Shown: positions 31,263 to 39,856 of the stretch, piece by piece
Numbering within the stretch: the first letter of the stretch is position 1
Layout: the number at the start of each line of letters is the position of its first letter
NCBI RefSeq assembly: GCF_900168295.1
Contig: NZ_FVZL01000001.1
Coordinates: 520,134-584,133, forward strand
DNA from: Arthrobacter sp. P2b
GTDB lineage: Bacteria > Actinomycetota > Actinomycetes > Actinomycetales > Micrococcaceae
Length of the DNA: 64,000 nucleotides
Reading direction: 5' to 3'
Position numbers and translations under genes: made by a program
The notes under the pieces: generated by a model
Seen by the model: only the letters and a program-made list of their open reading frames with translations
Databases searched by the model: none
Told to the model about the DNA's origin: nothing

Positions 31263-32381
31263 ATGAGATGGGACGCACAAGCACTGGTGCCGGCACCTGC
31301 GGAGGAAACCAGCGGACCAGCTCCGGCGCTCCTCCCGCTCGCCGGGCTGGTCCGATCGGTGACCACTCCCGAGTTTGCCGGCATCACTTTCCATGAGGTC
31401 ACCGCGAAATCGGTGCTCAACAAAGTACCGGCGGGGTCCCGCATGCCGTTCGAGTGGACGGTCAACCCATACCGCGGCTGCAGCCACGCCTGCGTCTACT
31501 GCTTCGCACGCAAGAGCCACACCTACCTGGACTTCGACGCCGGCCTGGACTTCGACAGCCAGGTGGTGGTCAAGGTCAATGCCGCAGAAGTACTCCGCAA
31601 GGAACTTGCCAAACCATCCTGGGGTCGCCATCAGGTGGCACTCGGCACCAACACGGATCCATACCAGCGTGCGGAGGGCCGGTACCGGCTCATGCCGGGG
31701 ATCATCTCCGCCCTTGCGGATTCCGGTACACCCCTGTCCATCCTGACCAAGGGCACACTGCTGGCGCGGGACATCCCGCTGCTGAAAAGCGCTGCCACCC
31801 AGGTTCCAGTGGGCCTGGGAATCTCGCTGGCCATGACCAATGAAGCCCTGTCCGAGGCTATTGAACCGGGCACGCCGGGTCCCCGGGCACGGCTGAAGCT
31901 GGTTTCCCGGCTTCGCGAGGCCGGCCTTCCCTGCGGTGTGATGGCCATGCCCATCCTCCCGTGGCTCTCGGACAGCGACGAAGCGCTGGATGCGCTCTTC
32001 GCTTCCCTGGCTGCCGCGGGGGCTACGGGGGTCACCGCAGGTGCGTTGTACTTGAAGCCCGGCACCCGGGAATGGTTCATGAAGTGGATTGCGGCCAACC
32101 ATCCCGAGCTGGCAGGCCGCTACCGTCGCCTTTACGAATCGGGCTCCTACGCGTCCAAGGAGTACCGCACCTGGCTTGCCGGGAAAGTCCGCTATTTCAA
32201 GGCAAGGCACGGCTTCTCCCATTCGTCGGGATTCAGCCACCGGGACCTGGACGATCCACGCGTTGAGGAAGCTGAATACCCCGCAGGCATCATTCCGGAA
32301 GCTGCGGCCGGCAGCCTTCTCCAAAGGTCAGGCCAAGCCCGGGGACAGGCAGGGCAGGCAAACCAGGAGGCTTTGTTCTAG
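31263..32381 (+). CDS. Radical SAM protein, Rv2578c family
   Basis: A 372-residue radical SAM enzyme. The iron-sulfur ligands are Cys73, Cys77 and Cys80 in CSHACVYC, preceded by NPYRGC as in the SplB-related branch. GTNTDPYQRAEGRYRL (from about 133) and a PILPWLSDS segment follow. The family includes mycobacterial Rv2578c and relatives of spore photoproduct lyase; its reaction is not known. The LexA box directly upstream ties it to DNA damage, so a repair or nucleotide-modifying role is a fair guess. ATG at 31263 (MRWDAQAL) is chosen; an upstream in-frame start would include the LexA box. It overlaps mutT by 4 bases, end to end. Confidence 0.88.
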   Translation: MRWDAQALVPAPAEETSGPAPALLPLAGLVRSVTTPEFAGITFHEVTAKSVLNKVPAGSRMPFEWTVNPYRGCSHACVYCFARKSHTYLDFDAGLDFDSQVVVKVNAAEVLRKELAKPSWGRHQVALGTNTDPYQRAEGRYRLMPGIISALADSGTPLSILTKGTLLARDIPLLKSAATQVPVGLGISLAMTNEALSEAIEPGTPGPRARLKLVSRLREAGLPCGVMAMPILPWLSDSDEALDALFASLAAAGATGVTAGALYLKPGTREWFMKWIAANHPELAGRYRRLYESGSYASKEYRTWLAGKVRYFKARHGFSHSSGFSHRDLDDPRVEEAEYPAGIIPEAAAGSLLQRSGQARGQAGQANQEALF

Positions 32382-32839
32382 CTGCCGTTCCAGCCGGATG
32401 TCCTGCCGGCAGGAACGGCCAGGGTTGCCAGCAGCGCCCGGACAATCGGGAAGTCCGCAGGAATCCAGGGCAAGGCCAGGACCGTGTCCGGATCCGCCAG
32501 CGGCACCCAGCGCAGTTCATCGTGGTCTTCCAGGGGCGCGGGCTCCCCATGCGTGACTTCCGCGAACCAGACCCGCATGGCAGCGCGGTCATTCAGCGGC
32601 CATCCCAACGCGTCCTCCCCCGGAAGTTCGGAACCCAGCCGGACAGCGACGCCCAGTTCCTCGGACAGCTCCCGTATCAGGGCAGCTTCCGGGTCCTCGC
32701 CCGGCTCCACCTTGCCGCCCGGAAACTCCCAAAGGCCAGCGAGCTTCTCCGGTGCGCTGCGCCGGGCCACCAGCAACATGGCCGGTTCCGCCAAGCGGTC
32801 CACCACGGCTCCGCCCACCACCTGTATCAGTCCAGTCAC
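32378..32839 (-). CDS. MutT-family Nudix hydrolase
   Basis: A 153-residue (d)NTP pyrophosphohydrolase, probably cleansing oxidised nucleotides such as 8-oxo-dGTP. The Nudix box is exact: Gly42, Glu48, then Arg56, Glu57, Glu60, Glu61 and Gly63 in the pattern GX5EX7REUXEEXGU. The N-terminal VVGGAVVDR and LWEFPGGK follow the MutT pattern, as does the C-terminal LRWVPLADPD. The start is GTG at 32839. It converges on the radical SAM gene. It could alternatively be a CTP pyrophosphohydrolase-type MutT. Confidence 0.9.
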   Translation of the reverse strand: MTGLIQVVGGAVVDRLAEPAMLLVARRSAPEKLAGLWEFPGGKVEPGEDPEAALIRELSEELGVAVRLGSELPGEDALGWPLNDRAAMRVWFAEVTHGEPAPLEDHDELRWVPLADPDTVLALPWIPADFPIVRALLATLAVPAGRTSGWNGS

Positions 32840-33001
32840 CGCATCATTCTATGGGGGACAATGGGAGCAGCCGGGCACCTCAGCCAGGCACCGGGAATAC
32901 TCCTCACCGGTCAGGGGTTTCCGAACAGGGGTCCAGGTCCCTCCGCCCCATCGCCGTGGCAACACTCCTTCCAGCAGAATTTCTCCTCGAAAAGCAGGCA
33001 T

Positions 33002-34210
33002 ATGAGCAGCGCCCTCCAAACGTCCACGGCAGCCCCCACCACCTCCCGCAACCTGGCGATGGCCATTATTGCCCTCGCCATGGGCGGCGTGGGCATCGGT
33101 GTCACCGAGTTCACCATGATGGGCCTGCTGAAAGAGGTGGAGCAGGGTTTGGGGATCAGTACGCCGGAGGCGGGGCACCTCATTTCCGCCTACGCCCTGG
33201 GGGTGGTGGTTGGAGCTCCCCTGCTTGCGGCGGTGGGTGCCAGGCTCCCCCGCAAGCACCTTGCGCTCGGCCTGATGGTGTTTTTCACGGTGGCCAACCT
33301 GGCGTCGTTCATCGCCCCCGACTACGGGACCATGCTGGTTTCACGGTTTGCCGCCGGCCTGCCGCACGGGGCCTTCTTCGGCGTGGCGGCCGTCATTGCC
33401 GCTTCCCTGGTTCCGCCCTCCAAGCGCGGCTGGGCCATCTCCATGGTGATGGCGGGCCTCAGCATCTCCAACGTTATTGGTGTGCCGTTCGCCACCTGGC
33501 TGGGCCAGACCTATGGCTGGCGGCTGCTCTTTGTCCTGGTGGGCTTCATCGGCCTGCTGACTTTGGCATTGGTGTGGCGGTTCGTCCCCTTCCAGCCAGC
33601 CCATCCGGACGCGAGCATCGTCAGGGAACTGGGCGCGCTGAAGCGGCTGCAGGTGTGGCTGGCCATCCTGATCGGCGTTGTGGGCTTCGGCGGTTTCTTC
33701 GCCACCTACACCTACATCGCCCACACCATGACGCTGGTAGCAGGGATCCCGTCGTCGCTGATTCCCGTCGTGGTGGCCCTCTACGGCCTGGGCATGGTGG
33801 CCGGAAACATCGTGGGCGGACGGATCGCCGACAAGTCGGTCATGGGAACCCTGTACAAGGTGCTCCCGGCCATTGCGGTGGCGCTGGTGGTCTACGCCGT
33901 GGCAGTCCAGTGGCCGTGGTCAGCCTTCGTGATGGTCTTTGTGGTGGGCGCTTCCGGCTCCATGCTGATTCCTGCGCTGCAGACCAGGCTGCTGGACGCC
34001 TCACCGGATGCCCCTTCGCTGGCGTCGTCCCTGAACCACGCGGCGCTGAACGTGGCGAACGCCCTGGGTGCCTTCCTCGGCGGGCTCGTGATCGCGCTGG
34101 GCTGGGGATACGTTGCCCCGGCGCTGGTAGGTGCCGTCCTTGCCATCCTCGGCTTCGGGGTCGCCGTCGTCAGCGGAGTCCTGGAACGCAGAAAGCCGCT
34201 GGCCGCGTAA
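33002..34210 (+). CDS. MFS efflux transporter (AraJ/purine-efflux-like)
   Basis: A 402-residue, 12-segment major facilitator. The start region AMAIIALAMGGVGIGVTEFTMMGLL and the loop GARLPRKHLALGL between segments 2 and 3 are typical of the drug:H+ antiporter-1 group that includes AraJ and PbuE. RFAAGLPHGAFFGVAAVIAA matches segment 4-5 of that group. Likely exports a sugar, nucleoside or drug; the substrate is unclear. The start at 33002 gives an N-terminus just before segment 1. No regulator stands beside it. Confidence 0.85.
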   Translation: MSSALQTSTAAPTTSRNLAMAIIALAMGGVGIGVTEFTMMGLLKEVEQGLGISTPEAGHLISAYALGVVVGAPLLAAVGARLPRKHLALGLMVFFTVANLASFIAPDYGTMLVSRFAAGLPHGAFFGVAAVIAASLVPPSKRGWAISMVMAGLSISNVIGVPFATWLGQTYGWRLLFVLVGFIGLLTLALVWRFVPFQPAHPDASIVRELGALKRLQVWLAILIGVVGFGGFFATYTYIAHTMTLVAGIPSSLIPVVVALYGLGMVAGNIVGGRIADKSVMGTLYKVLPAIAVALVVYAVAVQWPWSAFVMVFVVGASGSMLIPALQTRLLDASPDAPSLASSLNHAALNVANALGAFLGGLVIALGWGYVAPALVGAVLAILGFGVAVVSGVLERRKPLAA

Positions 34211-34414
34211 TCCAGCGTCCACGCCGTTACCAAACGGAGGCTCCCCCCGGCGGTCCGTTGCGCTTTTCTGCCGCCCGCCGTCAGCAGGAACCGGTTGCCC
34301 CCGTGCTCCCGCCTACGTCAGCGGCAGGCCGTAAGCCTGCTGACATTAAGGTGCCGTTATGTTAGCTTGAGGCTCATCGGGACTATTAAATCCCGGTAAC
34401 CATAAGGAGGAGAC

Positions 34415-34690
34415 ATGGGTTTTCTTGCGTGGATTATTCTCGGCCTCATTGTAGGGGCCATCGTTAAAGCGGTCATGCCCGGGCGGGTCGGCGGCGGTTG
34501 GGTCACCAGCCTTGTTTTGGGTGTGGTGGGCGCCATCGTTGGCGGCTGGATCGGCAGCCTCCTGTTCAACAGGGGCGATCTTGCCTTCTTTGACCTCGGC
34601 ACCTGGATTCTCGCTATCGTCGGCGGCCTTGTCGTTGCCGGCATCTACGGAGCCATCACCGGACGCGGAAAAGCCACCCGCGCCCCCTGA
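34415..34690 (+). CDS. GlsB/YeaQ/YmgE family membrane stress protein
   Basis: A 91-residue protein with three hydrophobic, Gly-rich segments (about 3-22, 30-50, 60-82): GFLAWIILGLIVGAIVKAVMP, SLVLGVVGAIVGGWIGSLLF and LGTWILAIVGGLVVAGIYG. This is the transglycosylase-associated or GlsB family, small inner-membrane proteins often induced by general stress; the catalytic link implied by the older name is not established. Shine-Dalgarno AAGGAGGAG lies 4 bases before the ATG, suggesting strong translation. Confidence 0.88.
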   Translation: MGFLAWIILGLIVGAIVKAVMPGRVGGGWVTSLVLGVVGAIVGGWIGSLLFNRGDLAFFDLGTWILAIVGGLVVAGIYGAITGRGKATRAP

Positions 34691-34721
34691 TGCTTTCCGT
34701 TATTTGAAATTTCATGGCACC

Positions 34722-34746
34722 AAGGCCCCGGACAATCCGGGGCCTT
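34722..34746 (+). terminator. Rho-independent terminator after the GlsB gene
   Basis: A 10-bp GC-rich stem (aaggccccgg, loop acaat, ccggggcctt) is followed by tatt on the plus strand. It lies 31 bases after the stop and may also help end trmH on the other strand. Confidence 0.8.
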
Positions 34747-34776
34747 TATTCATGCCACCGCACGCCCGGCGGAAGC

Positions 34777-35688
34777 TCAGGCGGTCACGTCAGCGGGCAA
34801 GTGCTGGGAACGCGCACTCGCGTAAAGGCAAACGGTGGCAGCAGTGCCAAGATTAAGGCTTTCAGCGGCCCCATACACCGGGACGGCGACCCGATGGTCG
34901 GCCAGCGCAAGCTCATCCGCGGAGAGCCCCTGCGCCTCGTTGCCGAACAGCCATGCGGTGGGCGCCGCCAGGTCATAGATGGACTCCGGCCCGGCTCCGG
35001 TCAGGCGGCGGCGGGCGTTTTCGTCCTGCAGCGCGTCCAGGTTCAGCGGGCCATAGCCGTCGGCAGCCAGGACTCCGATCCCCCGGGCCTTGCAGGCGGC
35101 CACGAGTTCAGCAGGGTCCGCGCCCAGCACCACGGGCAGGTGGAACAGGGACCCCGCTGTCGACCGCACGGCCTTGGGGTTGTAAATGTCCACGCTGGAA
35201 GAAGTCAGGACCACGGCGTCAGCCCCTGCGGAGTCCGCGGCGCGCAGAACGGTGCCGGCGTTTCCCGGGTCGCGCACCTGGCAGAGCACTGCGATCAGGC
35301 GGGGCCCGGCGTCGAGCACTTCCTCCAGCGCCACATCGACGAAGCCGCACACGGCGATGATGCCCTGGGGATTAACGGTGTCCGCCATAGCCGCGAGGAC
35401 CTCGTCCGTGGCAAGCCGGGCGTTGGTTCCTTCTGCAAGTTCCTCGAACTCCGGAAACCGGTCAAGGCAGGCCTCGCTGGCGAAAACTTCCGTGACGATA
35501 CCGGGGGCTCCCGCGGCGAGGCGCTCGTGGTGAAGCTTCAAGGCCTCCCGCACGGCCTGGGGCCCCTCCGCGAGGAACTGTCCACGCTTTAAACGGGCCG
35601 GGCGCCCTGCAAGTTTTGCCACATCCCGGACCCGATCAGCTCGGGGGTTGGAGAGTGGAAAATCTTGCGGGCGCCCGGTTTCGTTCAT
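34777..35688 (-). CDS. TrmH/SpoU-family RNA 2'-O-methyltransferase
   Basis: A 303-residue SPOUT methyltransferase that methylates a ribose in rRNA or tRNA using SAM. An N-terminal substrate-binding domain (about 1-110) leads into the trefoil-knot domain with LCQVRDPGNAGTVLRAADSAG (motif 1), WLFGNEAQGLS (motif 2) and PVYGAAESLNLGTAA (motif 3). It lies downstream of rplT, the usual place for the actinobacterial 23S rRNA methylase TsnR-like gene, so rRNA is the likelier target. Confidence 0.92.
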   Translation of the reverse strand: MNETGRPQDFPLSNPRADRVRDVAKLAGRPARLKRGQFLAEGPQAVREALKLHHERLAAGAPGIVTEVFASEACLDRFPEFEELAEGTNARLATDEVLAAMADTVNPQGIIAVCGFVDVALEEVLDAGPRLIAVLCQVRDPGNAGTVLRAADSAGADAVVLTSSSVDIYNPKAVRSTAGSLFHLPVVLGADPAELVAACKARGIGVLAADGYGPLNLDALQDENARRRLTGAGPESIYDLAAPTAWLFGNEAQGLSADELALADHRVAVPVYGAAESLNLGTAATVCLYASARSQHLPADVTA

Positions 35689-35751
35689 ATAAGAACTGTA
35701 GTGGCTGCTGCCACCCGTTCCTGAACTGTCCCCTCACGGGGAGCAGCGTTG

Positions 35752-36138
35752 CTAGGCAACAACCTTCTTGGCGGAGGTGTCGGCCGGCAGCGAGTCCTTG
35801 GCGACCTGGACCAGTGCGGCGAAGGCGTTGGCGTCGGAGACAGCCAGCTCGGCCAGCATGCGACGGTCGACCTCAACCTCAGCGGCCTTCAGGCCCTGGA
35901 TGAGGCGGTTGTAGGTCAGGCCGTTGGCGCGGGAAGCCGCGTTGATGCGCTGGATCCACAGGCGGCGGAAGTCGCCCTTCTTCTTCTTGCGGTCGCCGTA
36001 GCTGTACACAAACGAGTGCAGCAGCTGCTCTTTGGCCTTGCGGTACAGGCGTGAACGCTGTCCACGGTAGCCCTTTGCGCGTTCAAGGATAACCCGGCGC
36101 TTCTTGTGGGCGTTGACCGCCCTCTTCACACGTGCCAC
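35752..36138 (-). CDS. rplT: 50S ribosomal protein L20
   Basis: Binds 23S rRNA early in 50S assembly. It has 128 residues, rich in Lys/Arg at the N-terminus ([14 protein letters not shown]), with the family stretch [17 protein letters not shown] and the C-terminal globular domain from about 60. The start is GTG at 36138, matching the universal N-terminus. It is the third gene of infC-rpmI-rplT. Confidence 0.97.
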   Translation of the reverse strand: MARVKRAVNAHKKRRVILERAKGYRGQRSRLYRKAKEQLLHSFVYSYGDRKKKKGDFRRLWIQRINAASRANGLTYNRLIQGLKAAEVEVDRRMLAELAVSDANAFAALVQVAKDSLPADTSAKKVVA

Positions 36139-36256
36139 GTGCGTACTCCTTCGAAAATCTGATCCCAAGCATCTACTGCCGGTTTCCCGGCGGCCTGAGA
36201 AGGCTGTTTGGCAGGTGACTGACAACCAGGTGGCTGTCAGTCAAAGAACTTGGAAA

Positions 36257-36451
36257 TTAGATGCCGAGCATCTTCCGGATGACCTTGGCGTCGCCCTTGA
36301 AGACGATCTTGTCACCGGCGAGGCGACGGGTCAGCCGGGAGGACTTGTGCTCCAGGTAGTGGCGGCGGTTGGCCTGCTGGCGGCGCAGCTTGCCGCTGCC
36401 GGTCAGCTTGAAGCGCTTCTTAGCACCGCTGTGGGTCTTCATCTTCGGCAT
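36257..36451 (-). CDS. rpmI: 50S ribosomal protein L35
   Basis: A 64-residue basic protein of the large subunit: [20 protein letters not shown] at the start and a C-terminal IRKMLGI. It lies between infC and rplT in the standard order. The 118-base gap to rplT is long for this operon and could hold a regulatory RNA fold, though I cannot draw a convincing one. Confidence 0.97.
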   Translation of the reverse strand: MPKMKTHSGAKKRFKLTGSGKLRRQQANRRHYLEHKSSRLTRRLAGDKIVFKGDAKVIRKMLGI

Positions 36452-36569
36452 GGGAACCGATCTCCTTACGTATCCGCAGGCTATGCCTGCAGCTTCATCG
36501 CGCAGCCGCCCCTGCGGGCGGCATGCTGGTTGCTGACTGCCGAGAGGCGGAACCTCCGGCAGCTGTGAA

Positions 36570-37604
36570 CTAAGTGGTCTTCTTACCGGCCGGCTTCGGC
36601 ACTGCCTTGGGGGCAGGACGGGCGGCGGGCTTCGGCGCGGCGGGCCTGGCCACCGGCTTCGGCGGAGCAGGTACTGCTGCAGGCTTGGGAGCCGCAGCTG
36701 CCGGGGCAGCTTCGGGCTTCTCCGCCACAGGCTTGGGGGCCGGCGCGGCAGCCTTGGGAGCCGGTGCGGCAGCCTTGGGGGCTTCCTGCTGAGGGGCCTC
36801 CTGCTTGGGAGCTTCCTGCTTGGGAGCTTCCTGCTTGGGGGCTTCGGCGGCCTTCGGGGGGGCTTCAGCTGCGGCAGGCTCGACGGCGGGTGCCGGCGTC
36901 TGCTCGGGGGCCTCGGCCGGTGCTTCGGGTTCCGTGGAGACGGTGAAACCCTCAGGCAGCAGGTCCGCCAGGGACTGCGTCAGGGGGGCCTGGTCGTCAC
37001 CGGAAACATCGATGCGTCCGGACGCCTTGGCTTCGTTCTGCGCCTTCGCTTCGGCACGCTGCGTTGCGCGGCGTGCCTCGGCCTTGGCCTCAGCCTTGTT
37101 CTTGAGCGGGCCCACCACCATGACCATGTTGCGGCCGTCGATGCGGGGGCTGGACTCCACCACACCAACTTCGGCGACGTCGTCGGCGAAGCGCTGGAGC
37201 AGGCGGATGCCCATCTCCGGACGCTGCTGCTCACGGCCGCGGAACTGGATCATGGCCTTGACCTTGTCCCCGGCGCCGAGGAAGCGCAGTGCATGTCCGC
37301 GCTTGGTCTCGTAGTCGTGGGTGTCGATCTTCAGGCGGAAGCGGATTTCCTTCAGAACGGTGTTTGTCTGGTTCTTCCGGGCTTCACGTGCCTTGACCGC
37401 GGCCTCGTACTTGTACTTGCCGAAGTCCATCAGCTTGCACACCGGAGGCTTCGCCTGAGGTGCAACTTCAACGAGATCAAGGTCGGACTCGGCAGCCAGA
37501 CGCAGGGCATCCTCAATACGGACGATGCCTACCTGTTCACCTGCAGGGCCGACCAGCCGCACCTCGGGGACGCGGATACGCTCATTGATTCTTGGCTCGC
37601 TAAT
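36570..37604 (-). CDS. infC: Translation initiation factor IF-3 with Pro/Ala-rich tail
   Basis: Keeps 30S subunits free and proofreads start-codon choice. The core is residues 1-170: [17 protein letters not shown] opens the N-domain, and the C-domain ends at [11 protein letters not shown]. The start codon is AUU at 37604, with Shine-Dalgarno AGGAG seven bases upstream. This rare start is the known means by which IF-3 limits its own synthesis. Residues about 171-223 are charged, and 224-344 form a Pro/Ala/Lys tail with repeated KQEAP units, making the protein 344 residues against about 180 in E. coli. Long tails occur in some high-GC actinobacteria; their role is unclear. Confidence 0.94.
   Translation of the reverse strand: MSEPRINERIRVPEVRLVGPAGEQVGIVRIEDALRLAAESDLDLVEVAPQAKPPVCKLMDFGKYKYEAAVKAREARKNQTNTVLKEIRFRLKIDTHDYETKRGHALRFLGAGDKVKAMIQFRGREQQRPEMGIRLLQRFADDVAEVGVVESSPRIDGRNMVMVVGPLKNKAEAKAEARRATQRAEAKAQNEAKASGRIDVSGDDQAPLTQSLADLLPEGFTVSTEPEAPAEAPEQTPAPAVEPAAAEAPPKAAEAPKQEAPKQEAPKQEAPQQEAPKAAAPAPKAAAPAPKPVAEKPEAAPAAAAPKPAAVPAPPKPVARPAAPKPAARPAPKAVPKPAGKKTT
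36781..36840. repeat. Four 15-bp tandem repeats inside infC
   Basis: Units beginning at 36781, 36796, 36811 and 36826 follow gcttcctgcttggga with few changes and encode the KQEAP repeats in the IF-3 tail. A related alternation (gcagccttgggagccggtg) lies just before, at about 36745-36778. Being in-frame and near-identical, they could gain or lose units by slippage. Confidence 0.85.
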
Positions 37605-37952
37605 GTTAAAGCTCCTGTTTTTGTTGTGGAATCCGGCAAATAGAGAAGGCCCCCAACTGCCGGAGCAATCGAAGGCCTCTGAACGGTTGGTGATGCCGGT
37701 CCCGCGAAAGGACAGCATGCAAGGTCCCCGGCGAACGCCGGCGCCTTGCCCAACCAGGTACCCGGCAACCTTGCGTCCCGGAGATGTTCAAGGAGAACAC
37801 TCGGAACAGCGGCTGACGCGGGTGGGAGAGAACTCCGCTTGCAAACTGCATGCCATTCTACAGAAAAAATTCCCGTCAACGCAGCGAAGCGCCGGTGGGA
37901 ACCGAGTCTCTGAAATAACGACATCCAGTTGGTCTGTGTCAAGCTTACCAGT
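37605..37952. promoter_or_regulatory. infC leader and divergent intergenic region
   Basis: There is no gene here between the divergent infC (minus) and DUF1844 (plus) genes. It must hold both promoters and the infC 5' leader, about 250 bases. The leader has GC-rich pairing potential (gcaaggcgccggcg / cgccggggaccttgc on the minus strand, about 37722-37750), a fold that could take part in operon control. I could not assign promoter hexamers with good spacing. Confidence 0.45.
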
Positions 37953-38339
37953 ATGAGCACCCCAGACAGTAATTCATACGTTTTCGAGTCCGCCGACGCC
38001 AGCGGCGACGTCTCCCAGCAGATCCGCGACATTTCCGAGGTACCGGCCATCGAGGTCATCACCACCGCCGCCGTCCACCTGATGAGCGCCGCAGCCGTCA
38101 AGCTCGGGCTTGCCGCGGAGGACAACGCCGAGGAACTGAAGGACCTGGACGAGGCCCGGAAACTGATCACTGCGCTGGCAGGCCTGGTGACCGCAGCTGC
38201 GCCCGAGATCGGCTCCCAGCATGCAGGACCCTTGCGCGACGGACTGCGTTCGCTCCAGCTTGCCTTCCGCGAAGAATCCCTGATCCCGGATGCCCCCGGG
38301 AAGGGCCCGGGCGAGAAGTACACCGGCGCCGTCAACTGA
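37953..38339 (+). CDS. DUF1844 family protein
   Basis: A 128-residue acidic protein of unknown function, conserved across actinobacteria next to infC. The core is VPAIEVITTAAVHLMSAAAVKLGLAAEDN (about 28-56), followed by a second helical stretch DLDEARKLITALAGLVTAAAPEI, which fits an all-helical fold. There is no signal peptide. ATG at 37953 (MSTPDSN) is preferred over the upstream GTG codons. It is transcribed away from infC and ends at a strong hairpin. Confidence 0.88.
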   Translation: MSTPDSNSYVFESADASGDVSQQIRDISEVPAIEVITTAAVHLMSAAAVKLGLAAEDNAEELKDLDEARKLITALAGLVTAAAPEIGSQHAGPLRDGLRSLQLAFREESLIPDAPGKGPGEKYTGAVN

Positions 38340-38388
38340 TATCACGCAATGACACCGGCTGCCTGACGCCTTAGGGCCAAAGCAGCCA

Positions 38389-38432
38389 CGACGACGGCGG
38401 GCCGACCTCGAGGGGTCGGCCCGCCGTCGTCG
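38389..38432. terminator. Strong 19-bp hairpin between convergent genes
   Basis: A perfect 19-bp stem (38389-38407 with 38414-38432) closes a 6-base loop, tcgagg. It lies between the converging DUF1844 and MFS genes and is probably a bidirectional terminator. There is no long T-run, as is common in actinobacteria. Confidence 0.8.
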
Positions 38433-38510
38433 TTGGTACAGGCCTGCTGCCCCACTTCCGGTGAGGCGGCAGTCCATCCGTTGACCCACAGCAGCCGTGT
38501 GCTGGGAAGG

Positions 38511-39800
38511 TCAGGCGGCCACCCTGCGGCGGCGGAGCTGGAGAACCAGGCCAACGAGGCACAGCAGGACGCCCGCAACCCCCACGGATACGAACCCGCC
38601 GGACGGACCCATGCCGTCGATGAAGATCCCGGCGAGCGGCGCGCCCAGGGCAACTCCGGCGGTCAGCGCCGAGCCATACCAGCCCATGGCCTCCCCGCGG
38701 CGCTCCTCGGATACCAGGTCCGCCACTTTCTCGGAGGCTGAGGAGAGCACCGGAGCACACAGGAGTCCCGGCAGGATCGAGAACAGGGCCAGTGTCCAGG
38801 TGTCGTGGGCGAATCCCATGGGGATGGTCAGCGCCGCCATGCCGAGCAGCAGGACAATCGGCGCGACGGGCCGGTGCATGGCGCCGTAGACAAGCCCGCC
38901 CACCACTGACGCGGCGCACCAGAACAGGAAGACAATGCCGATTTCGCTCTGGCGGCCGCCGGTTTCCAGGGCTGCCACGATACCCACGTCGGTGCCGCTG
39001 AGCACCATTCCGGCGCCTGCCGCCACGGCAAAAAGCGCGGCCACGGTGGCGGTGAACCAGGCGAAGTTTCGGGCCACTTTGCTGCGGAGTCCGGGCGTCG
39101 CCGTGGCTCCGGCCGGTACCAGCTCGGCAGCCGCCTCCTGCACGTGGGCCGGGGCGGAGGACACGACGGCGACTTCCGCGGCATGGCGCTGGTCAGCGGC
39201 ACACTCCACGCTCTGTTCGGGGCTCCGGGTGGGCGGATTGAACCAGATCAGGAAGAGCCCGGCCAGTGATGTGGAGACGCCCACCACCGTCAGGCCGGCG
39301 GTGGTGTAGCCGCTTGTGGCGACCACTGCGCCCGCGGCCGGGCCGATCATGAACACCATCTCGGTGGTGATGGCGTCGAGGGCGAACGCGGTACGCCGCT
39401 GATCGCCATCGGCCAGCACGCCCAGGGACTGCCGGACCACGCTGAAGATGGGCAGGGTAAGCAGGCCGCCCACGAACACCAGCGGCAGGAGCCACTGGTA
39501 GGACACGTGCGGAACGATGGACCAGATGACGGTTTCCGAGATGACGGACGGGATCAGGGCCCGTCGCAGGCCGGCGGTGTCCACGCGCCGGCCCCGCCAG
39601 GGGGCACCAAGGGCGATGCCGATGGTCATGACGGCCGCTGCCGCACCGGCGGCGGCGTACCCCTCGCCGAGGGTCAGGACAATGTGGAGGGTCAGCAGGA
39701 CTCCGGCAGCTGAATGCGGGATACGGGCGACCATGCCCACAAGGAGCAGGCGCCGGATGGGCCGGACGGCGAGCAACTCCCGGTAGAGAGCGAAATTCAC
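38511..39800 (-). CDS. MFS transporter
   Basis: A 429-residue major facilitator with about 12 membrane segments and a long charged central loop (about 200-245). Segments include RRLLLVGMVARIPHSAAGVLL and the inter-segment loop GAPWRGRRVDTAGLRRAL, the place of the family motif A. It resembles predicted drug/metabolite exporters, but no substrate is evident. The start is GTG at 39800, with AAGGA seven bases upstream. It follows sseB on the same strand with a 56-base gap. Confidence 0.85.
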   Translation of the reverse strand: MNFALYRELLAVRPIRRLLLVGMVARIPHSAAGVLLTLHIVLTLGEGYAAAGAAAAVMTIGIALGAPWRGRRVDTAGLRRALIPSVISETVIWSIVPHVSYQWLLPLVFVGGLLTLPIFSVVRQSLGVLADGDQRRTAFALDAITTEMVFMIGPAAGAVVATSGYTTAGLTVVGVSTSLAGLFLIWFNPPTRSPEQSVECAADQRHAAEVAVVSSAPAHVQEAAAELVPAGATATPGLRSKVARNFAWFTATVAALFAVAAGAGMVLSGTDVGIVAALETGGRQSEIGIVFLFWCAASVVGGLVYGAMHRPVAPIVLLLGMAALTIPMGFAHDTWTLALFSILPGLLCAPVLSSASEKVADLVSEERRGEAMGWYGSALTAGVALGAPLAGIFIDGMGPSGGFVSVGVAGVLLCLVGLVLQLRRRRVAA

Positions 39801-39856
39801 GAGGTGATCCTTACGTCTGCCGCAGCGGACCGGGGGTCACCCCGCACGGCTGCCGG

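Noticed and set aside
36560..36900. CRISPR-like or mobile repeat array.
   Set aside because: The repeats are coding, in frame with infC, of 15 or 18 bases, with no unique spacers.
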